Source of the DNA: Oryzias latipes
Lineage: Eukaryota; Chordata; Actinopteri; Beloniformes; Adrianichthyidae
Direction: 5' to 3'
Assembly (NCBI RefSeq): GCF_002234675.1
Contig: NC_019859.2
Coordinates: forward strand, 2,565,740-2,629,739
Length of the DNA: 64,000 bases
The notes under the pieces are model-generated. The model saw only the letters and a list, made by a program, of their open reading frames with translations, had not been told where the DNA came from and did not search any database. Position 1 is the first letter of the stretch. Each line of letters opens with the position of its first letter. Positions 1 through 11,808 of this stretch are shown piece by piece. The translations under genes were made by a program, and so were the position numbers.

Positions 1-12
1 CCCCGACTATTG

Positions 13-755
13 TAAGGCAAGGCAAGTTTATTTGTATAGCACAATTCGTACACAAAGTAATTCAAGGTGCTTCACAAAACAGAAAAATGCATTAAAATTA
101 CAATACATCATAGAAATAATCAACGTAAAATTTACTTTAAAAGAAAAGAAAAAAAAAATTTGAAAATTGATTTAAAAATAAAGTAAGGAAAGGAAAGAAA
201 AGTGCAGATAGGACCTTTCAGTCATATACACGGCTAAACAGAAATGTTTTAAGTCTAGATTTGAACATGAACACAGAAGAGGCCTGTCTTACGCCTTCAG
301 GGAGGCTGTTCCAGATTTTAGCTGCAGAATATTGAAACGCTGATTCCCCTTGTTTAGTTCTGACTCTGGGCATCAACAGGAGGCCGGTCCCTGAGGTCCT
401 CAGAGTACGAGATGGTTCATATGGCACTAACATGTCAGAGATGTACTTTGGTGCGTGGCCATGGAGAGACTTGTACACAAGCAGAGCTGCTTTGAAGTCT
501 ATTCTTTCAGGTACAGGGCAGAGACCTGAGCACAGGACTAATGTGATCATACTTCCTGGTTCTGGTCAGGACTCCAGCAGCAGCATTCTGGATGTACTGA
601 AGCTGTTTTACAGCTCGTTTGGAGAGGCCGGTGAGCAGGCCGTTACAGTAGTCTAACCTACTGGAGACAAATGCATGAATAAGTATCTCCAGGTCTGGCT
701 TGGACACTATGTTTTTGATTTTGGCAATGTTTTTTAGATGGTAAAATGCCGCTGA
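13..755 (-). mobile_element. L2/CR1-type LINE, 3' fragment with broken reverse transcriptase
   Basis: Two minus-strand reading frames in different phases (707 to 507 and 550 to 218) give the C-terminal part of a non-LTR reverse transcriptase. The first contains SRLDYCNGLL and IQNAAAGVLTRTRKYDHI; the second contains DFKAALLVYKSLHG, APKYISDMLVPYEPSRTLR and the ending FKSRLKTFLF. This order is typical of teleost L2/CR1-like LINEs. A frameshift near 510-550 separates them. The 3' end lies at low coordinates, where AAGTTTATTTGTATAGCAC (complement of the 3' tail) is seen at about 25-45. The copy is 5'-truncated and dead, and is inserted inside a hAT copy. Confidence 0.75.
218..707 (-). pseudogene. 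LINE reverse transcriptase C-terminus, frameshifted
   Basis: Coding remnant of the LINE described at 13-755. Only the thumb/connection part after the catalytic core is present; the FADD-type catalytic motif is absent because the copy is 5'-truncated. The reading frame shifts once between the two overlapping frames. Confidence 0.65.
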
Positions 756-1468
756 TTGTATTTTGCGCTCTCTGTCTAGGACACACTGAGGAGCGCGGGG
801 AAACGAATCTCAGCTGCAGAGGATGTGAACAGGTGAACAGGTAGAGAGGAAAAGCAGGTGGAGAGGCGGAGGAGGGGCTTTAGCTTCAAACTCTGTGAGA
901 GAGATGCAAACACGGGCGTCAGATTGAGACGCAGCTTTCCCTGCAGGAGTTGAAGCAGAGACTTTCTCTGGGATGATTTTATGAACTCACACATGGAAAC
1001 ATGATTACCAAGTAGAACTCCTCAAAATAATAAACCTGATCTCTCCACATTCTCAGTGTCTACCATGCATTGATAAACACATCGCTCCATGCAGCGATCA
1101 GACCAGAACCAGTAGCTCCTCCCAACGCGGCCACGGTATCATCCTTTAAAGAACATAATGTGCATTTGCAGCGACGTATGCTTTAGACGATGTCCAATTG
1201 GCCAATCTCCATGTCAATCAAGTCCCGTACTTCTCAGTGAGGACTTTGGTGGATTTTAAAGAAGTACTTTCTTTTTTTTTTTTAATCTTTTCTGGCCCGC
1301 GATCTACACTCATGTCCTTGAAGATCGACGTAATGAGCACCCTTGATATAATATATACATGCCTAATATATATAATGATGTCAAAATGGGTTGGGGCTCC
1401 GGGTTCTTTCTTTTTTATTAGGGGCGGTCCCAAATGGCTCTTTGAATAAAAAAGGTTGCCGACCCCTG

Positions 1469-2293
1469 GTCTATACCATGCTAAATCAATCTTTGGGCTT
1501 TTAAGTATAATGTTAATTCCTCACAAAAACAACCCCAACGAGGTATTTTGATCCACTCACACATTTTTCTGAGTTTTCCTCTAAAAACCTGCTCTCTCAG
1601 AACCAGGCCCTCTCAATCCACAAAAAACCGAGTGGGTCCTCACATTATGATGTCACAAAGTGAGGAACCGCCCCTTCCAGGAAGATTCTGAGCTGCCAGC
1701 CCCGCCCCCAGGCTAACACACCCTCTAACTTTCTCTGTGGAGCTAGCAGTGATCGACTAAACGCTTTCCTTTTATATACACAAAAGTATACATAAAACAC
1801 TTTTGCAAAAGTGTGAATATTGTTGTTTTCGTGGGCGAAATGTAGGCATTCTGCTGAGACTCACGACGTCTAGGTTGACGTTATGAAATGGCCGCACCCA
1901 CATGGAGAGAAAGCCGGATCCCCAGAAAATAAGCTGCAAAAATAACTCATGTCATTTTAAACCTTCTTTGGTGTGCCAAAACTAATGAACTATCATGTAT
2001 ATGGATATAGTTTAACCTGAAAGGCTTAAGAAAAGCATGATGTAGGACCTTCAAACTTGCAGGGGTCTGTTTGAGTGCCAAAATTTTTCCCTCTAAATAT
2101 ATACGTATATAAAAGATGATTGAATATGGATTTGATTTGGGGTTTTGTAGACCAAATGTTGAGAATAAATGGTGACACAGTTTACTTTCACTTCAGGTAG
2201 AAGTAACTTATCTTGAAAAAACAGCAAACTTTGTTCAAAAACGAAGAGGACAGAGGTGTAAATTGTTTGGGGGACTTCCTTTAATACTTGTTG
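1469..2293. other. No gene recognised
   Basis: AT-rich intergenic sequence after the hAT terminus. No conserved reading frame, RNA gene or clear terminal repeats were seen. Confidence 0.5.
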
Positions 2294-2872
2294 TGATGGG
2301 TCGTCATGAATGGAGCAGCTCTAAAAGCCGGTTCTTTGGCGTGAACCACAGGAGCCGTGTTCTTTTTTTTTAAAACTTTCTTTCAACCTCTTTTTTTCTC
2401 TTCAAGCGTGCATCTTTGCCTCATAGAAAGATTTACTATGTTTACGGTCTACGGTTTGTCCAGCAGAAGCGCGTAAACCGAGAATGAGGGAGACACAGAA
2501 GGCGGAAGGCGCAACAACAACAAACTACATCAACACAAAATAAAGCAAAGAAAATGGGTCAGATTGGAAAAAGAAGCTAAAACCTGGAACCATTTCACTT
2601 TTATTGAAAATTCAAAGGAAGAGGGTAGAGTCTGCAGGACAATAGTTTCATTGGCAGTTAAAAGTTGAATTGTAAATAGCCGTTCTTTGTCATTTATTTG
2701 GAACATTTTACCTGGAAGAATAATGTGTATCATACACTTGAACAAAAGAAAATGTTTACATACAGATTTTTTATTCGTGCTGTGCATACTTTCATATGAT
2801 TTTGTTAATCAATGATTTTTGTTAGCCAATCCAAAAGAGCCGGCTCTCTAAAAAGAGCCAGAATTCCCATCA
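2294..2872. mobile_element. Possible hAT-like MITE with imperfect terminal inverted repeats
   Basis: The left end TGATGGG is mirrored by CCCATCA at 2866-2872. Just inside, AAAGCCGGTTCTTTGG (about 2326-2341) is mirrored by AAAAGAGCCGGCTCT (about 2833-2847). The paired motifs in inverted order suggest a short DNA transposon carrying the GAGCCGGCTC motif seen in some hAT elements. No convincing 8-bp duplication flanks it, so limits and class are tentative. Confidence 0.4.
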
Positions 2873-3262
2873 TTAGTTCTTGAATTTCATTTTGACATCA
2901 AAAAGGATGATTTTTCTTCTTTTTTCATTCATTTTTTAAATGTTTATGTTACCTTTAAGAAATAAAGTTTATTCTCATGAAAGTAAAACTCCTCGCCTTC
3001 TAAAACTGCAAAAAAACATGACTTTTTTAAAATGATATTTAATTTTCCATCAATAAAAACAGAACGCCCAACAGAACCAAATATCTGCGTTGTGAATGTC
3101 TCAAAGGCTGTTTCTCTCACAGAACAAACGTGCATCACATTATAAACACAAATATTTGCTACACAGTTAAAATTTCCTATAAAAATAAATGGAGAAACGA
3201 GACCAACTTTAATTTGATCTCATCAATCCAGTTAATGAGTGTTTTTACTGGCTGTCCTCTGA
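2873..3262. other. No gene recognised
   Basis: AT-rich sequence with no supported feature. Confidence 0.5.
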
Positions 3263-3266
3263 TTAA

Positions 3267-3582
3267 AGACCCACTCCAATAAAAATTGTTTTTAACATGT
3301 TTTTCTGATGCTTGAACAAAGAAGCTAAAGCTGAAATGGCATTTCTGAGTATTTCTTTATTTAAATGCTGTTAATCAGGAGCAGACAGGAAAAAAACAGT
3401 TTGAAAAAGATCATAGTTGTGTTGTAGAAAATACGCTGGGCGGGCTACAAGCTCCCCCCTGGGCTCCTCTTCCCAATGGAGAGGGGAAAGGGGGCGGGGT
3501 TTTGGCTAAACACTGCATTATCATGATTAAAAGACTACTGGAAAGCTTTGAAAAAAGATCAGAAGATAATCAGAGTGAGACT
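3267..3582 (+). mobile_element. TTAA-flanked MITE family, copy A
   Basis: Flanked by TTAA on both sides (3263-3266 and 3583-3586). The left end AGACCCACTC and the right end GAGTGAGACT are inverted repeats. Internal landmarks shared with other copies are a CATTTCTGAGTATTTCTTTATT-like block, AATCAGGAGCAGACA, GTAGAAAATACGCTGGGC, GGGGCGGGG and AGAAGATAATCAGAG. TTAA duplication is the hallmark of piggyBac-type transposition; no transposase is encoded. Confidence 0.6.
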
Positions 3583-3586
3583 TTAA

Positions 3587-4767
3587 CAGTGCTGCGATTT
3601 CCTTGATTTCTTTGAAGTGACAGAAAACTGGATTCCCCATAGAAATCTTTGGGAAATCCAGTTTCTTAAAACAAAAACTGGAACAAATTGCATTTATTTT
3701 CTACTGGTTATTTGTGGAGATAATAATGAACATTTTGGGGATTGGCATATTTGCTTTGTGGTGTCAGACTTACTACTGTTTCTCTATTTCATGGTTTATC
3801 AGCTTTTTTAAAACCCTTTAACAACCTCATTAAGAAAAAATAATGTTTTTTTCTGCTGATTATTGCTTTGGGGGACTTAGAAATACATTCCATTTTTTTA
3901 AAGATATTTTTCTAAAATGTACCATCTGGTAGCTGGCAGGAGTCGTCTTTATTTGCTTTAGTTGCTATAAACAGAAATATTGATGTAACGCTTATCACCC
4001 AAAAAACAGGCTTTTGTTTCACAAATTCCCAATATTTGTGTGTTATAAAACAAAATTTAACATTTATGCTACAAAAAGCATGAATTACCTTAGGATGTAG
4101 AGTATATTATTAAGCTATGGTCTAAAAACAACTGAGAAGCATTTATTGAATAAACAATCCAATCAAAGTCATGTTTCTGAATTTTGGGCTGAAACTGTCC
4201 AGCAGTTCAGGTGTTTCTGTGCATCTTCCATCCTCCGTGACGCTTCGAGGCTCGACGTGGTACGGACCAAGAAAGCTATTAGCCTTCCATTTACGTGTTG
4301 CTGGAAATGCCGAGACGCCATTGTGCAGAGCTGTACTGCAGCCTTTGCTCAGCTCACCTTTGGTATTTCCTTTATTTCTTCGTCTGATGCAAACGGCTCC
4401 AGTGTTATGCTAATGTTCTTTTTGATAAGCGAGTGCGGCAGCTTGACAGACAGGGCCTTGAACAATGGGGGCTCTGGCCTCACGGCTCCCGGCAGTTGGG
4501 CAAGGACACAAAGGAGACATAATGAGCAGGGGTGGCTTTGTGATGGGGGGGGAGCAGAGAAGGACTTGAGGGTATCGTGGGTTTGCGTGTGTGTGTGTGT
4601 GTGTGAGGTTGTATTGGTGACCAAAAGATGGAGAGGGGCAGGAGATGAGTTCTGTGCTGCATTTTCATGGTGTGTTTGTGCGTCTTTGTGTTGAAGGGAG
4701 CAATAAAAGTCGGCTGATCAAAAAGTTGGTTCCATCTGCTTCTGAAAATGTAGCTGCATTGTTCATT
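3587..4767. other. No gene recognised; short (GT)n tract
   Basis: Intergenic sequence. A short GT microsatellite lies at about 4588-4606. The open frames here show no recognisable domain. Confidence 0.5.
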
Positions 4768-4775
4768 CTTATTTC

Positions 4776-6980
4776 TGGGGCTGGCTATCACCAATCATTT
4801 CTGGAATCGATTCACCAGGTCCTAGATCATTTTGATTTTTCAATTCTTTTGACCAACCTGATTAATTCAATTTAATTCAGTTTTAAATGTAAAAGGTTTA
4901 CACATTTAGACATGTTTGTATAGAAATACTTTAATAATCTATACTTGTTTTGAAAGTATTCACATTACTCTGATACAGTTCACACACTGTAAAATGTATT
5001 AGCTAGATGACCCCACCCTTACATTGACGTGTTCTCCCTACCATGACAAAGGTGGATAAAGGTGGAAAGATTTCATGTAATCCATGGACACCAGTGAGGA
5101 TCACAAATCATTGAAGAAAAAAGGTTCAGAGCACTGTCTAGTGGGTCTAGATGACCCAACTCCCAATGGAAAAGTGCCTAGGATGGCACAATGGTTACAT
5201 TAAAAGAGTTCAGAAAATTCCTGCCTGTGAGTATATAAAGCTGTTAATTTAGTCAGCAATGTATGTTTAGGTCAGGGGTCGGCATCCCATGGCTCCGGAG
5301 CCACATGTGGCTCTTTCATCCATCTGTTGTGGCTCCCTGTGACTTTGGAATATAATGAGTATTTTATAATAATTAAATTTTATTTTAGTTTGTTCATTTT
5401 TCATGCCATTTCAAAGGCGCTGGTGGCTCCGCACGAAGCGAGTGCCACGTAAAAAACAGCTTTGCAATGAACTCGAGAACTGCAGAGCTGATAGCAGGAG
5501 GAGACACGCGGGGCGGCTTCAATAAACACTCCGATCTTCTGCCGGGAACTTGACGTGAGAGCAATTCGCTGATGACAGAGAGTTTGCGCCAATGTTGCCA
5601 GATAGAGTCACAGTTTTCCATCCCAAAAGTCATCTGAAAACCGCCAGACCCAGCCAATAAACCGCCCAACACAGCTTTTGTTGATGTTTTCTTTTCGTAC
5701 TGGACTGATAAAATAAAAGATTTTTCTAAATAAAAGATAGTTCTGACCAATAATAAAATGTGTACAATATTGAATATTTCTTCAGCGGGCCGCCTTCTTC
5801 CATTCATTTTCTTAACCCGCTCTATTCCCACTATAACCTGCGTCCGGCTCTTTCATCCTTGTGCTGTGCTGGAGCGCCCTGACTATTGCGTCAACCTATG
5901 ATGACCGTATTTTGCGCTCTCTGTCTAGGACACACTGAGGAGCGCGGGGAAACGAATCTCAGCTACAGAGGATGTGAACAGGTGAACAGGTAGAGAGGTA
6001 AAGCAGGTAGAGGGGCGGAGGAGGGGCTTTAGCTTCAAACTCTGTCAGAGAGATGCAAACACGGGCGTCAGATTGAGACGCAGCTTTCCCTGCAGGAGTT
6101 GAAGCAGAGACTTTCTCTGGGATGATTTTATGAACTCACACATGGAAACATGATTACCAAGTAGAACTCCTCAAAATAATAAACCTGATCTCTCCACATT
6201 CTCAGTGTCTACCATGCATTGATAAACACATCGCTCCATGCAGCGATCAGACCAGAACCAGTAACTCCTCCCAACGCGGCCGCGGTATCATCCTTTAAAG
6301 AACATAATGTCCATTTGCAGCGATGTATGCTTCAGACGATGTCCGATTGGCCAATCTCCATGTCAATCAAGTCCCGTACTTCTCAGTGAGGATTTTGATT
6401 GGCTGGTGGATTTTAAAGAAGTAATTTTTTTTTTTAAATCTTTTCTGGCCCGAGATCTACACTTATGTCATTGAAGATCGACCGGTCGATCGCGATCAAC
6501 GTAATGAGCACCTTTGAATAATATATACATGCATAATATCTACAATGATGTCAAAACGGGTTGTGGCTCCGGGTGCTTTCTTTTTTATTAGGGGCGGTCC
6601 CAAATGGCTCTTTGAGTAAAAAAGGTTGCCGACCCCTGGTTTAGGTCGACTGAGCGTTAGCATTAGCCATCCTATGGGAAATTCTATTATATGTTAGCAT
6701 CGAGCTGGCAGACTTTGGATTTACAGCTGTTATTGTTAAAATGACACTGCAGATGTATCGGAGTATATCAGTAATGAACCTTCCAAATCCTTTTGTAAAT
6801 TGTCCAGCAGTTTTACAGTTTTACATCATGATTGTTTCTCACCATTTATCACAAAATCTCACAAGAAAAGCATGAAGTCACCGGCAAAAGAAAGACATAA
6901 AAGATCGATCTTTACTTTGGATCAATTATTGATCTTTTAAGCTTGGATTGATTCCGATCGATTTAATCAACCCAGCCCTA
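4776..6980. mobile_element. hAT-type element (TAGGGCTGGG ends) with 8-bp duplication, split by a second hAT
   Basis: The left end TGGGGCTGGCTATC and the right end CAACCCAGCCCTA are inverted. The flanks CTTATTTC at 4768-4775 and 6981-6988 are a perfect 8-bp target duplication, as made by hAT transposases. Without the 1366-bp insert at 5273-6638 and its duplicated 8 bases, the element is about 830 bp and has no transposase, so it is non-autonomous. Confidence 0.7.
5273..6638. mobile_element. hAT-type non-autonomous element, complete, nested
   Basis: Begins CAGGGGTCGGCA and ends TTGCCGACCCCTG. It is flanked by the perfect 8-bp direct repeat GTTTAGGT at 5265-5272 and 6639-6646. Its right half recurs at 756-1468. 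The stretch 5394-5831 is open on the minus strand but I recognise no transposase domain in it. It lies wholly inside the older hAT element 4776-6980. Confidence 0.8.
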
Positions 6981-6988
6981 CTTATTTC

Positions 6989-7920
6989 AGAGCCTTTGAA
7001 AAAAAGATAACTACTTTAATCTTTTTTTTTTTGAAGAAAGATCAGCTATTATTTACACAACAGGTATAAAATATTCAGAAATGGATGTCACAGATCTCCA
7101 TCCAGGGAAGTTTTACTCGATTAGCTGCTCTGCTAACATCAGAACCGTAATCAGCTGATGAGAGACTTCATGGTTTCCTATCAACCTCTTATTGTAGCAA
7201 CAAGGCAGGAAGTGACCTCTGCCTCGTTACAGGAACTGATCGAGTAAATGGAGGTTGACTTGTAATTTGTAAACTCTGAAAGCTGCTGACCCCCAGATGA
7301 AACATTTTGGAGAAAATCAACTCTGCGGTTTTGTAGATGAGCCGTTCGGCTGCAAATTAACTGGGTTAGACATTCTTTAGGCTGGAGTGTTTTTGAGTTT
7401 TATTTTCAAAAAATGTGTCTATAGGCTTACAAGAAGAAAATAGAATTATTTGCTGAGAATTCTAAACCTTATGTAGAAGAAAATAATGATTTAAAGAAAT
7501 AATTCTAGCTCCAATAGCAAAGTAGGACAGCTAAATTCAGACATTTAAGTCAAACCACAACAGGACAGTCACTACATCCTTTTATATATATATAACATCT
7601 TCTGTGTCAATTCAGCATTGATGCAGATCACAGCAAGGCCTCTTAGATGTTCTTGTCTCATCCATGACCTCAAGTAGGGTTCAATCGGCTTAAATTATGA
7701 AATACTTTGCTCAGCTGAGGCGGTGGTAACCTGCAGGGGTAACGCAGAGCAGAGATTTGGGGAAAAAAACTTCTTAGAGATGTTTTTGGTTATTAAAATT
7801 TTGTTTTTGATGGGGGAAAAAAAAGTTGAATGTTGCCCTTTTTTTGTGGTAAGAGCAGCGATGTAGGGCAAGCAAAAGAGGCCATAATACAACAAAAAAC
7901 CTGTAGTACTGGCAGCCATC
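6989..7920. other. No gene recognised
   Basis: AT-rich intergenic sequence without a supported feature. Confidence 0.5.
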
Positions 7921-8757
7921 ATGCTGCGTTTACAGCGTGTTTTCTATCAAACTCTGAAAACGTTTGAGCCATCACACATCTGATGTAGGAAAGTAAAGGT
8001 TCCAACATGTTGGCAATATATAAGATACACATTACAGATTTGCATCTGCATGTTGCAAAAATCCCGCACAATGGCGTAAGATTTCTGTGATATATGCGTA
8101 TTGACTACGAAAATGTACGCGTAAACTGCGAAATTCTGAACCGACCCAATATTTTGAACAGCCAAAACAGAAATTAACTTAAGGACCCGTCGGCCGAAAT
8201 TCTCGACGGACATCGGCGCACATCGAAGAATGAAGAACACGGGAAGCACTTAAGAATGACGTATATCACGCATGAATCACGAAACACTGACATTTCTTAT
8301 GTGGAAAATGCACAACTGTACATAGTGGCTGTGCGACACGGCCTTTAAACTTTCTACTCAAAGCCAGACTCATGTTTAGTTTTCTTTCCATCGGCTCCCG
8401 TCTCTCTGTGACCCAGTGTGACGACTTGCTGTCCCGCATCAGTCCGGGGAGAGAAAACATAAGACTAAAAGTACAGGAACTTTTTCATGTTGTCTCGATG
8501 AAAGAAGCATATCACAAAGTTCTGGAGGAGAACAATCAGATTGTTCTCTCTGTTTGTTTTGGACTCAACCCGACGATCACGTCATCAACGGGTCTTCTTC
8601 ACCAAAGTTCAGATATTTGAACTTTGGAAACATCACGCTGTGCCGTGAACACCAGACCGCCATGCCCAACGCTGAACACGCGGTGCAGGACCTCTGACTG
8701 CGTCTGCACGTTGACGTTGAAACTGAAGGCCTCGGACGTTCGGTGTGAATGCAGCTT
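7921..8757 (+). mobile_element. Possible degenerate PIF/Harbinger-like element
   Basis: The left side ATGCTGCGTTTACAGCG and the right side GGTGTGAATGCAGC are roughly inverted repeats. Between them the plus strand encodes SRLSVTQCDDLLSRISPG (8390-8445), which resembles the N-terminal region of Harbinger transposases. No clear 3-bp duplication was found and most of the transposase is gone. Limits are approximate. Confidence 0.35.
8372..8620 (+). pseudogene. Possible Harbinger transposase N-terminal fragment
   Basis: A short open frame of 82 codons. Residues about 8-25 carry the SVTQ-x-DDLLSRISP pattern that I associate with PIF/Harbinger transposases. The downstream part shows no recognisable catalytic DDE motif. 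Chance similarity cannot be excluded. Confidence 0.3.
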
Positions 8758-10070
8758 TAGTTTTATGGATTATTGAATCATTCCTCTGTTTTTTCTGTTT
8801 CAGAGACTGTTCTTCCTGCCTCAGAGATACTTTAGTTTATTGCGTTCTCATTAGTTCTGTTTTCAACTTTGTGCTCCTGAACTGTCACACATCCATAAAA
8901 ATTTAACTTTAAGTGACTAAACAGAGCAAAGACGAGCGTAGCGTTTGTATTTAACCCAATCAGCTCTGAGTTGTACATCAAAAATGTAAATAGTTCTACA
9001 GAAGAAAAGATTGTTTGCTATAATTGCTATATTTTGGCAATAGATAATGAAATATGGTATTTGTGTATCGTCACCTTTGACCTTTACTGCCTTACACAAC
9101 TAAAAAGATTCTAATGCACAATAACATGTACTAGCAGAAAAGTTTTTTTGGTTTTGGCCTTCAAATCATGTTTTATACTGTTTAATATTTTTGAGATTCA
9201 AGCTCATAGTCAGACTTTCGGGGTGGTTTTTATCGTGATCCACCTTCGCCTGCGGTTCGTCATAAGACGCACACCTGCAGACACAAACATGGTAACACCC
9301 GGCCGTCTCCAGAGGCCAGACCGAGCAAAAGTGTTTAGAAGACAGCGAAGTGTGTTTCTTGTCTTTATTAGTGGCTTTGGCACCCAATCTGGGCACCTGG
9401 TGACAGTGATGGAGCAGCCCATCTCAGCCAGATCGCAGGACGGAGGCGGCCGGCTGCCTGTGGAATGGAAGTGGAGTGACCCACATCCCCACGGAGAGAG
9501 ACTCATTTCATTCCAGAACTCCAGAGAGACAGAATAGGAATCAGGGGAAGCAGAGAAGGGCCGGTGATTCATTTCAGTGCCGAGGCTCGCAGCAGAAATC
9601 CGTCCCCGTGGTGACAGATATCCTCAGCGAACGCCTCTGATGTTCAGCACGGTGCAGCTGATTAATTCAGCAACGCATCCAGATACACTGTCCAGCCTTC
9701 AAACCGAGCGCTCCTTCTGTTGCATTTATGCATACGGTCCTCTCAGCGTGCCGACTTAGCATCTGCAGGGATCGCACGCACACACGCACATGCATTTAAA
9801 GCACCACCGCTTCACCAGACTCCACAGATTTCTGCTCCTCCTTTTGCTTTCAAATCAAGGACTTTGTCCTACATTTTATGTGTTACTTAAGGAAATAAAG
9901 TCAAACAGTTTAGCTGTTTAAATACGTTCTAACAGGATAAATCTGCTGTATTGGAGTAACTTAATGTCATATTAAAACATTTAATGTTTTCGTAGTACAT
10001 TCTGAACAGGTAAAGACTTCTTTTAATGGATTCCTCACCTTCAGAAATGCATCTGCAGGTATTATCATTC
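8758..10070. other. No gene recognised; moderately GC-rich block 9230-9560
   Basis: No repeat or exon could be identified. The 9230-9560 block is richer in GC than its surroundings and open in two frames, one on each strand, but neither frame resembles a known domain and no splice-site pairs stand out. Confidence 0.45.
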
Positions 10071-10074
10071 GTAA

Positions 10075-10451
10075 AGACCCACCCTGATAAAAACTGGTGT
10101 ATTTAATGTGTTTTTGTGGCATTTTTCTCAAGATGGAGAACATATAAATTGAAGCCTAAAAGTGCATTTTTTTAATTTTCTTTATTCACAAATCATTGTG
10201 AATCAGGAACATGCCTTTAGAAAAAGGTTGTATTTGTGACGTAGAAAAGCACGCTGGGCACATGCTCCGAGCTCCCGGCAACATGGAGGGAAAGAGTGGC
10301 GGCGTTGCTCCACGCCAAAGGTCCTGATGGGCTAATTTCTAATGAACTCCTGCTGCTCTGCAGGAACTATGTCCAATGAAATGATGAAATTGTGGCTAAG
10401 AACGGCATAACCATAATTAAAGGAGCACCGGGAAAGCTTTGAAAATAAACT
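10075..10451 (+). mobile_element. TTAA-flanked MITE family, copy B
   Basis: Starts AGACCCACCCTGATAAAAAC after GTAA (a decayed TTAA) and ends before TTAA at 10452-10455. It shares AATCAGGAACATG, GTGACGTAGAAAAGCACGC, AACTCCTGCTGCTCTGCAGG and GGGAAAGCTTTGAAAA with copies A, C and D. The right terminus is degenerate. Confidence 0.55.
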
Positions 10452-10767
10452 TTAATAAATGGGGTTTCTGGGACCTCCATGTAAGTAACCAATCTGTGAA
10501 ACTTTCCAACAATTTACCTTTTAAGCATTTAAGCAGGTTTTACATTGTTACATTTAATTTAATTGAATTCATTAACTGTTTCTGGGGTTTTTTGTATTGT
10601 GTTTGTGTGGTGGTGGGCTTTTATAAGGATTATTTATCTATTTATTTATTAAATTTCAAGCACCTCAAGGTTTTGCAACAGAAAGATTGTTCTATAAATA
10701 AAGATGAATTTTTATCCCTCGCCAATGTAAAACACAGCATTCTTAAATATATAACGCAAAAACGCCC

Positions 10768-11448
10768 CTCTCACCCTCCGCAGGTGGTTTCTCCTCCAAG
10801 CTCGGGTCCTCTACCAGAGGCCTGGGAGCTTGAGGGTCCTGCGCAGTATCTTAGCTGTTCCTAGCACTGCGCTTTTCTGGACTGAGAGGTCTGAGGTCTT
10901 TCTAGGTATCTGTTGTAGCCACTCCTCCAGCTTGGGGGTTACTGCCCCAAGTGCTCCAATTACCACAGGCACCACTGTCACCTTCACTTTCCAGGCTTTC
11001 TCCAGTTCTTCTCTGAGTCCCTGGTATTTCTCCAGTTTCTCATGTTCCTTCTTCCTGATGTTCCCATCGCTTGGCACTGCCACATCCACCACAACGGCTT
11101 TCCTCTGTTCTTTATCCACCACTACAATGTCTGGTTGGTTCGCCATTACCATCCTATCAGTCTGGATCTGGAAGTCCCACAGGATCTTTGCCCTCTCATT
11201 CTCTACAACCTTTGGAGGTGTTTCCCATTTTGACCTTGGGGTTTCCAGTCCATATTCTGCACACATGTTCCTGTATATTATTCCAGCCACTTGATTGTGG
11301 CGCTCCATGTATGCTTTCCCTGCCAGCATCTTACACCCTGCAGTTATGTGCTGGATTGTTTCAGGCGCCTCTTTGCACAGCCTACACCTTGGGTCTTGTC
11401 TGGTGTGGTAGATCTGAGCCTCTATTGCTCGAGAACAAGGTTCTGTTA

Positions 11449-11449
<1 letters not shown>
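10768..11449 (-). mobile_element. R4/Dong-like LINE, 3' fragment with restriction-like endonuclease domain
   Basis: Minus-strand fragment, 5'-truncated at a (TA)n tract. It ends in a short 3' UTR reaching to about 10768. The coding part carries a zinc finger followed by a restriction-like endonuclease domain, the layout of site-selective non-LTR elements such as R4 and Dong. A (TA)n tract is directly upstream. Confidence 0.65.
10811..11449 (-). pseudogene. C-terminus of R4/Dong-like LINE protein (zinc finger + endonuclease)
   Basis: About 212 codons remain open up to a stop at 10811-10813; the reading frame upstream only reads through the (TA)n tract as Ile-Tyr repeats. A CCHC finger (CRLC, then His and Cys, as CRLCKEAPETIQHITAGC) is followed by a PDIVVVDKEQRK stretch and VVDVAVPSD, matching the PD...D arrangement of the restriction-like endonuclease of RLE-type LINEs. 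A conserved C-terminal block ends KILRRTLKLPGLW. The reverse transcriptase domain is missing, so the copy is inactive. The specific family (R4, Dong or a related teleost RLE LINE) is inferred. Confidence 0.65.

Positions 11450-11450
<1 letters not shown>

Positions 11451-11530
<80 letters not shown>
11451..11530. repeat. (AT)n microsatellite
   Basis: About 40 uninterrupted AT units at the 5'-truncated end of the R4-like LINE. Translations of this tract are Ile-Tyr runs and not genes. Confidence 0.95.
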
Positions 11531-11531
<1 letters not shown>

Positions 11532-11532
<1 letters not shown>

Positions 11533-11802
11533 TCAAGGACACTGAACAACCACAGAAACTGCCAAACTGGAACTACTGCTGCTGCAATTTTTGACTTTTT
11601 TATTTTATTTTATTTCTTTATTTAGTTATGTTTATTTATTCATATAGCTACCTTATATCTACCTTCTTTTTACTATTTATCCTTTTGTTATCTTACCCAT
11701 CAAACTTTCTATACCTTGCCAGTTTGCACAAGAGCACAAGTTACTGAAGTCAAATTCCCTGTACATGCGCTGTACTTGGCAATAAAGTGATTCTGTTTCT
11801 GA

Positions 11803-11808
<6 letters not shown>
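11532..11808 (+). mobile_element. LINE-like 3' tail lying between two (AT)n tracts
   Basis: The stretch ends with CAAATTCCCTGTACATGC, a short gap, then TTGGCAATAAAGTGATTCTG and TTTCTGAGA. This matches a very common teleost retroposon 3' end with an AATAAA-like signal and TTCTGA tail units. Only the 3' end is present. Family not determined. Confidence 0.4.

Larger units (their letters stand above)
1..1468. mobile_element. hAT-type non-autonomous element, right part, interrupted by a LINE
   Basis: Positions 756-1468 are nearly the same as 5908-6638 of the complete element at 5273-6638, including the right terminus GCCGACCCCTG at 1458-1468. Positions 1-12 match the stretch of that element just before 5890, so the copy continues to the left of the window. 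The two halves are separated by LINE sequence at about 13-755, and roughly 20 bases present in the intact copy are missing at the junction. No transposase reading frame is visible. The hAT assignment rests on the complete copy, which has 8-bp target duplications. Confidence 0.7.

Noticed and set aside
2251-2262. CAGAGGTGTAAA, same as the Tol2 left terminus
   Set aside because: Only 12 bases match, the next bases differ and no right terminus or 8-bp duplication was found.
9148-9572. Frames of 120-129 codons on both strands in a GC-rich block
   Set aside because: No motif recognised, both strands open only because of base composition, and no splice context.
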